Shown one piece after another: positions 55,935 through 64,000 of a DNA stretch of 64,000 bases. Numbering within the stretch: position 1 is the stretch's first letter; every line of letters begins with the position of its first letter. Under the pieces are notes generated by a model. The model worked only from the letters and a program-made list of their open reading frames with translations. It was not told the origin of the DNA and did not search any database. A program made the translations under genes and the position numbers. This stretch comes from Daucus carota subsp. sativus (lineage: Eukaryota; Streptophyta; Magnoliopsida; Apiales; Apiaceae): positions 42,583,454 to 42,647,453 of the forward strand of contig NC_030389.2 of assembly GCF_001625215.2 (NCBI RefSeq), in the 5' to 3' direction.

Positions 55935-58900
55935 AGGTAGTGGGATGTCAGTTTCATGGCCCCTGGGACTTCTCCAATAAACATTTGTTTTATGTTCCTG
56001 CAATATGTGTTGGTTGTAGTTATGTGGGGTTTTTTAGAGGCAAAGATAGGGTTTTATATTATAAAAAAAGTATGATTGTAATAAGGTCAGTTACCAAATG
56101 GTTGTTGACAATGAGATCATGTTTAAAGATTTTAAATTTGATTATGATGGAAGTTTCCATAGTTGTTATTTGGCATTACTTTTTGGTTTTCTAATCTCAT
56201 TGTATCTGTCTATGCAAATCTCAAGATTCTAGGGATGTACTTGTATGCTACAGTTCAGATTTTACAAAACCAGTTATATATGATGACAAGAACAATGGTA
56301 AATTAGAGGCAACTGGAGCTGCTCTCTCCAAAATTCCTCGAACACTATAAGTCACAAGTCATAATTTTTAAGCCTACCTGAACGGGCTCCAAATCTGATA
56401 CTTCAAGTTAACATGTAATGAAAATGGGATAGAATTTTAGTGTTCAACATTTAGCTATTCAATCTTCTTTTTGTTTTTCATGTTTATATTCTTCCAACTT
56501 CTTCATGCTCAAATAATGGACAAGATGTTAAACTGATAGAAGCATGTGGCTCATCCACTGCTTCGATTCCCAGTGATTGTACCAGATTGTTCCGGATTTA
56601 TTAATTTTTACATCCTGCAGGCTGCATATTGTGGCATTTCTTATCATCAAATCAACTTTTAGTTCTTCATAGAAAACAATTTAGTCCTATTCAACATGCT
56701 GATAAACTAAAACAGACTGAACATTCCATTTTGTTTATAGATGTTGTTGTGATCAAGCCTATCTGTTGTGAATTTCTTTCCTCTTGCTGGTGTTTTCTTT
56801 TTCGTCATCTTGGACTCCATCATTAGAGCTTCTACTGATGTCTCTACCTTTTTTGAGAGCGCAAGAGCTTCCTTACCTTTAGCATCTTTTTATGTATTTT
56901 TTTTTTGCTAGTTTCCGTAAGACAGATCATCACCTCTTTCAGAAGCTTGTTGTACATACTACCAAGCCAGCTCGAGTTGAACAAGCTCTAGGTCTGTCTC
57001 AAGTAAAGTTTCCAATAGGCCATATTTCATGCCCGAGCTCAAATTATAAATAATCTAAGAGCAGTTAAATGAAGCGAGCACGAGCTTGTTTGCAGACAGC
57101 TCAATTACTTAGTTTAAGCCCTACCAGTGTGCCTCAGAGCATCTAATAATATCTTCAGTCTCAGTTTTGAGTATACATTAGTCAATAAAAAACAATGCTA
57201 ATGTTTAAGATAAAGTATTTGATCTGAACAGAAATTAGGTCTTCACCTTAATAAAGTTTAACACTAGCATAGAGAATGTGGATATCTTTTCTAGTTACTA
57301 TGCAATTACAAGTATACTGCAATTGCATAACCCTTTTTATCTTATAGCTTGTTAGTTGAAACCTTAATTTAATTTTTAATAATTTTTGTTCCAATTTCTG
57401 CTCTCCTCCTGAGCAAATTAGACAGAAAGTAAGGCAATCATCCATTAAATGCTATGATACTTTAATCTTGAAGGTTATGCGACCATGTAAGAAAACAAAG
57501 TTTACATATGATCCAGATATCTGTCTCCTGGCAGCAGTCAGGGATAGTTCTAGTTGCCCGTTTCTCCGAGAAATGTCTCATCAAGTTCCTGAATTGTTTC
57601 GCTGCCTCAATAACCTACTGACAATTCATTCTTTTAAGGATTTTATTTTCCCTCTGTTACAATAAGCCAGCCTCAGTAAATTGTCAATACAATACTGTTA
57701 CATGTTCAACTTTCCTTTGTGAAGACCCTATTTTAAGTATATAGAAAATCTTACTCCTGTGTGATATTCCTTTGTGAACCAAGGGAGTGAAAGTGATCAA
57801 TAAGATGTGAAGCTGGCAGATCTCAGCCTGTTGTTTAAGCACAAAGTTCTTTTCCTGATTCTCTTCTAAAACTGGTGCCCTCTCTAGAGCACTTGCTAAT
57901 TTCCCTACATTAAGCTGCACAACTTGTCACTGCAAAGCCTGAGAGAAGAAACAAAGTCATTCAGGTCGGGAACGAATATGTATCCACACTGGAAGCTGGA
58001 GTCTCTGGAGATGTCAACTGCAGAATTTGTATTCTCAAGCATCCATACTCTTGAATGAGACTCAAACATTCCGACAAGTCATTAGATTAGAGGATCGAAG
58101 ATTATGTTCTGTCAAATGGCTATGTGACGAATAAGAGATTAAAATTACTCATTAGCAACCACTCAAAAAATCCCATAACATCAGATAAATGGCAAATGAC
58201 AAGGCAGAATGATCAATTTAGATGCATATTCATAAAAATCCAGTGACAGACTCAAAAGACTGGAGCAATCTCTGAAACTATTAGTAAAAATGCTGTGTAG
58301 TAAGATTTTAATACGTAATATATCAGTAGGCCAATTTCTTGTCATGTCATCCCTATATGTCTACACATCCTCAGTTTCGAATATTTTACAAACAAAGATA
58401 TAGAGTTTTAGAATCTTCAATGTGTATCAGACAAGATATATCTCAAATTACAACATAGCACAATCTTCATATGAAAGTAAACACATGGATCTCATTCAAA
58501 TTTCCTGCCGTTTAATTAAACAGTCCTCTTTAATTGTTAGATCACATATTCTAAACAAATTTCAAATTATTTAGGAACTCGTCAGAAATCAAATTAGACT
58601 GCAGATGGCTAAATAAACAGGTTCTAATCATTTTAAGCCATGCATTTAAATATATGTCAGCTGCTGTAGCATTTATAAACTACATAAAAAATACAGAAGG
58701 TGTGTTTGTATATGTAATATGCCTTTCCTAACACCACAATCTTGAGACAAAGCCAACCGACCACCTGAAAGATGAAATAAAAGCAACCGTACCAAAACTT
58801 TTCGGTTACATATTTGCCCTTCAGTGGACTCTTTTTTAACAAACAGGATGTGAATTGTGAAATGAAACTACACAAGCTTGTTTAAGGGCTCTATATGATG

Positions 58901-59100
58901 TGTTTCCTGTAAGAAGGGCAGAAAAGTAATTATGATTCATTATTATGTTAGAGAATATTTTTGAAGGAAGGACATGCAAAAGAACAATTAACATGTTCAA
59001 CAAAGAATCTTTGTGCAGACAAATAATGATCTGATCAGCTACCTTCTCTTCATTCTCATGAGAAAAACTTCTTTGGAACATCATTTAGGTCTTTTTTTAA
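55935..59100. other. Intergenic region, no supported gene
   Basis: The first about 250 bases are probably 3' untranslated sequence of the Pi21-like gene. Around 56960-57130 CTCGAGTTGAACAAGCTC and GAGCACGAGCTTG resemble a decayed hAT-type repeat. The remaining frames are short, with no recognisable product. The stretch near 59013-59111 is the likely leader of the next gene. Confidence 0.4.
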
Positions 59101-59111
59101 CTTGGGAAGCT

Positions 59112-59399
59112 ATGGAGATCACCGCAAAGATTTTGGAATTCAAGTCACACATTGTCATAACAATCATTGTTTCTTTAATCTTGGCGTTATGTTTTCAAGT
59201 AGCCCCTCAGTTCATGACAATTCTATCCTACTTTTGGCCCCTCTTCATCTCCACCGCTATGTTCTTGGTACTAATTGTTGTCTTTGGTCAGAAAACTCCT
59301 AGCGAGTTCTATGGAGGCAAGGAAGGTGAAGAAATTATGGATTATGTCGCAGGGCAGCCAGATTATCTTGAAGAATCGGAAACATTAAGTGAAAAGTGA
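59112..59399 (+). CDS. Small plant-specific protein with two membrane segments
   Basis: Single exon, 95 residues, starting MEITAKILEFKSHIVITIIV. Two hydrophobic spans, about 12-32 and 36-59 (TILSYFWPLFISTAMFLVLI), surround the short VAPQF loop. The tail is acidic: GGKEGEEIMDYVAGQPDYLE. This layout (VAPQF.TILSYFWPLF...STA...DYVAGQP) is a conserved uncharacterised plant family of small membrane proteins. The frame extends 33 codons upstream to another Met, but the similarity to the family starts at 59112. Function unknown. A hAT element sits 48 bases after the stop, probably within the 3' untranslated region. Confidence 0.8.
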   Translation: MEITAKILEFKSHIVITIIVSLILALCFQVAPQFMTILSYFWPLFISTAMFLVLIVVFGQKTPSEFYGGKEGEEIMDYVAGQPDYLEESETLSEK

Positions 59400-59447
59400 G
59401 GACTTCAAAACTTGACAGAGGTTAATGGAGATAACTGTATTCTCAAT

Positions 59448-59849
59448 CAGGGCCATTCCATACCTTTTGAGGGCTCAGGGGCGAAAGAAGAAAATGGGCC
59501 CTATTTTTTTTTTGCTTCGCTAAATTTGATAAAATATAACCTTGTAACAATGCAAACTCAAATTTTAGTCAACTTCCGTAAGAAAATAACTATAAAATGA
59601 TCAAGTTTAGCGATAAAGTGTACCGGATGTAAAAAAAAGAAGATTAAACAAATGTTTAATGACATTTATCTGTTAGTGCATGATTGATAGTACCATTAGT
59701 TTAGGTACGGACGTAGTCACTTAGGATAGAATAGGCTTACAGGACTGATATATACTAATAACAATACATAAATTATAAAAATTTTGGGCCCTTAAATTTT
59801 TTGGGCCCTGGGCGGTCGCCCTGGTTGCCCTCCCTCTGGGCCGGGCCTG
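59448..59849. mobile_element. Non-autonomous hAT element, 402 bp, perfect 8-bp target duplication
   Basis: It starts CAGGGCCATTCC and ends GGGCCGGGCCTG (inverse CAGGCCCGGCCC). TTCTCAAT flanks it exactly (59440-59447 and 59850-59857). Subterminal GGGCCC and GGGCGGTCGCCCTGG motifs are typical of plant hAT elements with CAGGGGCGG-like ends. No ORF. It differs in family from the TAGGGATGGCA copies at 5.6 and 29.2 kb. Confidence 0.85.
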
Positions 59850-59859
59850 TTCTCAATGT

Positions 59860-62230
59860 ACATAGTTTCTCTTCTACTTTGTATTATATATCCAATAGTG
59901 AATATGTAAGTTCCATCTGCCTTCTTCATAGTTTCATTATCAAGCCGCAAAATAAAATAAAGAAAACCATGTAGAGCTTTTGAATTCCAATAGTGGTGAT
60001 AGTTGAACAAACACAATTGAGTACATTGATAATATTTTTTTTTAAAGGGTCCAAGAACTATGAGATAAAATAGAAGGGCAATTAAAATGTATTCAGGATC
60101 TCCCAAAAAGCTTTGTTCCCATTTCGACTTGGATACTAATATTTGCTGGAAGAAGAGCAATGCAGACAATCTGCATCTTGTAATATATAAGCCTTATGAT
60201 CATGTGCAAGCAGCCAAGTACTACAGATTATCCATTGAGAAAGATAGGCCTATTTTTTTCGTATGATCATGATACTCAAAGTGCCTCTAGTAGTCTAATC
60301 GCAGCTCTAACCATCAACATAGTGAACACAAGTATCCCCTAGCTTACAAGAATGGATTAAAGTGATGAATTTTTGATAGATTTTATGAATTAAATCAAAC
60401 AACTCTGTTGTAAACACTTTAAGCCTTGAAACTTACTAGACAGAATGTGTTGTCCGAACCTTACAATTCTATCAGAACTAATAAACCGTTGGAATAAAGA
60501 TTACAGGACTAATTCTTCATCAGTATTCATGGCATGGAGTTATCAGAACATATGCTAACGTATGTCAGGGACCCGTACCCTTCTTTTGATAGTAAACTGG
60601 TTTGGGCAAAAGGGTTCTAATTTGCAGCTGGACTGATACACAAACATTCAGCCACAGAAATGAGCGTTCTACTGTATAATTAATTTTGAAGAAGGGATCC
60701 TGATACCGAAACAAGACTAGTTGCACGATGATAGTTATCAGACTTCCAATCCCTTTTGGTACACCTAGTGGTGTATATTAGTACTACTAATGTTCATATC
60801 TTGAAGGAGGTTTTGTGCATTTAAGAGTTTGGATGTAATGGGGCCTGGATTTGACTTAATCTCTATATCATTCAATTTTTTTTATCAAGCAATAAATAAG
60901 TTCTTAGTTTTCAGACGATGAAAGAATTGGAGCCACACATAGAACCTAGTGGAAAGGCCAGTGACTTCAGAACAAGGCAATCTCAAATGGGGTCAAGACA
61001 ACAAACTGTCATTTAATTGCTATTCTATCATCGACGATCATGTGGTATATCTTTTTTCTTGAATTCTCTAGCTATGCCTCTGCATTACAGCATCAAGATT
61101 ACCTTTCAGTAGCATTACAATCGTAATTTATGTGGAACTCTGCCATTCACTTGTTTCATAAAACAGGGTTTGCTGAATCATATGATTGCTGACAGATATG
61201 TTACTTGGGCTATTTGATTTTCGACACCCTATACCTCATCCTTGGGTCTAAGGGCACGACATTTTTCCTGTGTCAAGACATAAAAAAGAAGGAAAATGAG
61301 GAATATGAAGAGGACAAGAGGCTCAAGACTATTCTGACTTGCAATAGAAATCCAATTAAAGAATAGGCTTAAGAATGAAGCCTCTCTGATGTGCAATTTA
61401 CAAAGTAATGTTAAATCTTTGCTACTTCTTCTTGTCTAATATACTTGTTAATCAAAAACTTATGAAGTGCATCATTCATGTCTAAAATAAGGACAAGTTC
61501 ATACATCCTAGACGGCTAGACTTGAAAAAATATCAGGGTCGACATTGGGATCCATGTCATAAAGAGATCAAATTTGAACAAAAAAGGCTGACCTTACAAG
61601 TTCAAACCAGTGCTTGCTTGTCTGTTTTACTAAGTTTTACAGCAGGGTTTTGTATAACTCGCATGTCTTTGCATGAGTTTCAGTTTAGCGCAAATTTATA
61701 GAGTTTGGAAAGTTTGTAGAATTATCATTTTTGATATCAACCATGCATATACTGGGATACTGCATGAAGAGGATTGATTGCTGATAAATGTTTTAGCCTT
61801 TTAGGTATATGCTGGGAGCACTCAGATATCTACTTCTCTGATTGTGGCACTACTCAAGTTTTCTCAAAGAACTTTGATGGAATGGTGCATGTTTTTTGAG
61901 ATTAATATGAGCTTCTTATGATTCACAAATGTTACACATCAAAAAAGGAAAGAAAAAGTGGCACTCATCATAACACCTTTACAGAGTAGATTACATTCCA
62001 GAACAACAGAAAACATTACTTCATATTAGCTATCAGCCAAAAGGGCTTATTGCATAGAAAAGAGACTTAACCAGCTACATATGGAAACTCTTAGACACCC
62101 ATGCACATTGGCAGTCATATACCTTACTAAAGACATATGGACTCAAATATGTTTGTGTCTGATCATCTTCTGCAGCAGCATGTTGGTGCAAGATCCAATT
62201 GAAAGACCGGTATACAAGCTAGACGGAGAT
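59860..62230. other. Intergenic region, no supported gene
   Basis: Sequence of mixed composition with only short frames. I recognise no product, RNA gene or repeat end. The right edge contains the 3' end of the DUF7722 gene transcript. Confidence 0.35.
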
Positions 62231-62235
62231 TTAAA

Positions 62236-62550
62236 TTATATTTGATCAGGCCACAAGAAAGCTCCCATTGCAAACGCCCTTTTCTCATCAACATTCTTAG
62301 CTTCAGACTTAAGGCCGTATTGTTGCAGAAGCAAGTCCACCCTCCACTCCTCCATTTTCTGGTAATCCGTCTTGCTGTAACGCGGATAATGAAGAGGCAT
62401 TTGGAAGTTGGAAGCATCCATTCTGGTGCCCTCCAATTCATTACCATAAGAAATCTTCATGCTTTTGGTGGCCTGTTCTTTTGTAGTGCTGTAGTTAGGG
62501 TACCCCAAGACAATGTTATAGGCAGAATGAAGAAGCCAGTTTAAAGCCAT
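62236..62550 (-). CDS. DUF7722 protein
   Basis: Single exon, 104 residues: MALNWLLHSAYNIVLGYPNY at the start, then FQMPLHYPRYSKTDYQKMEE and VDEKRAFAMGAFLWPDQI at the end. The QMPLHYPRY...DYxKMEEW and EKRAFAMGxFLWP motifs define this small land-plant family, usually 90-120 residues, of unknown function. The leading MALxWLLHxAYNxVLGYP segment occurs in a subset. The ATG at 62550 is preceded by GTG, so it is the first standard start. A TATA box lies 90 bases upstream. No defects are visible. Confidence 0.85.
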   Translation of the reverse strand: MALNWLLHSAYNIVLGYPNYSTTKEQATKSMKISYGNELEGTRMDASNFQMPLHYPRYSKTDYQKMEEWRVDLLLQQYGLKSEAKNVDEKRAFAMGAFLWPDQI

Positions 62551-62638
62551 CACTATAGCTACTTGTAATCTCTCTTGTCACTCTTTAACAAAGATCTCAG
62601 TTGCTTCTATGTCTATGTATAATGCAGGTTTTAGCTCA

Positions 62639-62646
62639 TATTTATA
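62639..62646 (-). promoter_or_regulatory. TATA box of the DUF7722 gene
   Basis: TATAAATA on the minus strand, about 90 bases before the ATG at 62550, a good match to the plant consensus and a sensible leader length of about 60 bases. Confidence 0.6.
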
Positions 62647-62695
62647 GGTAGAGAGACTAGGAAAAGACAAACTTGCATGCATTTACAATACAAGG

Positions 62696-63107
62696 AGCCT
62701 GTTTGGCCTGCTTTTCGGTTTTAAGCTATTTTCGACTTTGATTGAGAAACACATGTTTGTCTAATAAGACAGAAATCAGCTTAAAGTTATAAATAAGTTA
62801 GAAACTGAATTCAAACCAAAAATTAGTTTGAGGTATTTTTTGAATGAATTGAATTTTTAAGCATTTTTTTGATAAAGAGGTACTTTCCAATGAATTAATT
62901 TTCTAAACTTTTTTTTGATAAAAATTACCTATGCGATATAAGTTACTCATAGATCATTTTTATTTTTATTATTATATTTTCAATAATACATAAATCATTA
63001 ATAAGTCATAATTATTCAAACAAATATTATAAACACCCAATTTAAATTCGTAATTTATAGATCACATTAAATCATAAACTCAGCCAAACGGATCACGTCC
63101 TAGTTCC
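62696..63107. mobile_element. Putative Tourist/hAT-like MITE upstream of the DUF7722 gene
   Basis: GGAGCCTGTTTGGCCTGC at the left and the inverse of GGACGTGATCCGTTTGGCTG at the right enclose an AT-rich core with AATTATTCAAACAAAT-type sequence. Ends with CTGTTTGG are typical of Tourist and hAT MITEs, but the inverted repeat is imperfect and no clear target duplication is seen. It would sit about 50 bases above the TATA box. Confidence 0.4.
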
Positions 63108-63109
63108 AC

Positions 63110-64000
63110 GTAAAAATTAGTATAACACTTGCAAGTAGCCAAATGAGTGGGGTCCTCTTTTTCCCATTCGAGATGTGTGTGGAAATTAGTATAATACTTG
63201 CAAAGAAAGATTATAATATAGGATTATAAATTGTGTACGACATTTCAAGAATTAATTCGATGATTGAGGGTGTGATTGTTACTTGTTTTAGTTCTTATCT
63301 TTTGTTGGGAGCCTAACATAGGCTCTCACAATACAGGTAGCAGTTGGATGTCACTTTCTTATAAATAAAAAATGAGCAATTTATTCAATACAACTCATTG
63401 CGTGGTATATATAAGATGTATCATGTCGATTTTATTTTATGGTAGCTAGTGCATAGATGTAAATTATTTGGTTCTCAATTATTTGATGAGCCTTGTTGTG
63501 CAAGTCTGCAAGATATCGACAGTATTCCAGAGATTTCAGTTTAGAGTTAATATTTGACGAGAATATTCTACATAGTTTTTGGTAGTTTGAATTAATATTA
63601 ATGATATATTTATGTATGGCATGTAAATGAATAGTATAGCAAATTGAAAGTATTAATTTTGAGATTAACTATACTATTAAAATAAAATATTCTTAATATC
63701 ATGATTTGTCATATAATATTTGTGAGTGGTGGAAAATTATAAAGTTACATAATTTAAAAGGACGAGCATATTAATATGTTTTTTGTATGAAATATATTCA
63801 AGAAAAGCAATAGCTATAAAATGAAATTACATATATGTATTATTCAATTAAAAGCACTTATTTGAATGGAATATCATCCAAAATTACACATAGAGGATAT
63901 GAAATGATTTTAGAAAGAATATTTTTTTTTTCTTGTTGAATATTCAAGATCCGAGCCCATATATTATCAATGAAAATTTGAGCCCATTAGTCTATCAAAT
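63110..64000. other. Right-edge spacer, no supported gene
   Basis: AT-rich. Only short frames are present. No gene, RNA or repeat end could be supported. Confidence 0.35.

Noticed and set aside
59013-59111. N-terminal extension of the small membrane protein
   Set aside because: The extra 33 residues are not part of the family and precede a start that matches it at 59112.

Overview
The window looks like nuclear DNA of a dicotyledonous plant. It is AT-rich, its genes carry GT-AG introns, and every recognisable product belongs to a plant family: a PDS5 cohesin factor, mitochondrial ACP, an AKIN-beta SnRK1 subunit, a RABA4 GTPase, heavy-metal isoprenylated proteins, a Pi21-like protein and a DUF7722 protein. 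Space between genes is filled with small non-autonomous transposons (Stowaway-type, hAT, Harbinger/Tourist-like and Mutator-like MITEs) and tRNA-related SINEs. An asterid, perhaps an Apiaceae species, is plausible from the density of Stowaway-type elements, but that is only an inference. No LTR retroelement, tRNA, rRNA or CRISPR array was seen.

Layout: 0-2.7 kb, 5' end of a PDS5 gene (-), continuing off the left edge. 3.4-7.7 kb, nested DNA transposons. 9.8-10.9 kb, an Ole e 1-like secreted protein (+) with a duplicated tail. 11.4-12.6 kb, mitochondrial acyl carrier protein (-). 15.2-19.3 kb, SnRK1 beta subunit (+). 19.3-27.3 kb, a gene-poor stretch with MITEs, unrecognised coding-like fragments and the decayed copy of a cystatin-like gene end next to remnants of an oligopeptide transporter gene. 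27.9-28.5 kb (-) and 31.1-32.5 kb (+), a divergent pair of small cystatin-fold genes separated by transposons nested inside one another. 34.0-35.2 kb, RABA4-type Rab GTPase (-). 36.3-39.2 kb, a Mediator-associated-protein-2-like gene (-). 40.6-43.3 kb, a COA3-like small mitochondrial gene (-). 45.7-48.8 kb, a two-HMA-domain HIPP (-). 54.8-55.9 kb, a Pi21-like HMA/proline-rich CaaX protein (+). 59.1-59.4 kb, a small two-TM plant protein (+). 62.2-62.6 kb, a DUF7722 protein (-).

The genes are ordinary independent eukaryotic units, not an operon. Three local themes stand out. First, segmental duplications: the 3' end and flank of the cystatin-like gene at 32.5 kb recur in decayed form at 23.9-26.2 kb, and the untranslated leader plus first-intron sequence of the Mediator-associated gene recurs upstream of the COA3-like gene. 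Second, transposons sit inside transposons with readable target-site duplications, so an insertion order can be given. Third, two different heavy-metal-associated CaaX proteins lie about 6 kb apart.

All exon boundaries were read by eye from splice signals, reading frame and family conservation. In each multi-exon model the exon lengths sum to a whole number of codons. Transcript evidence was not available.
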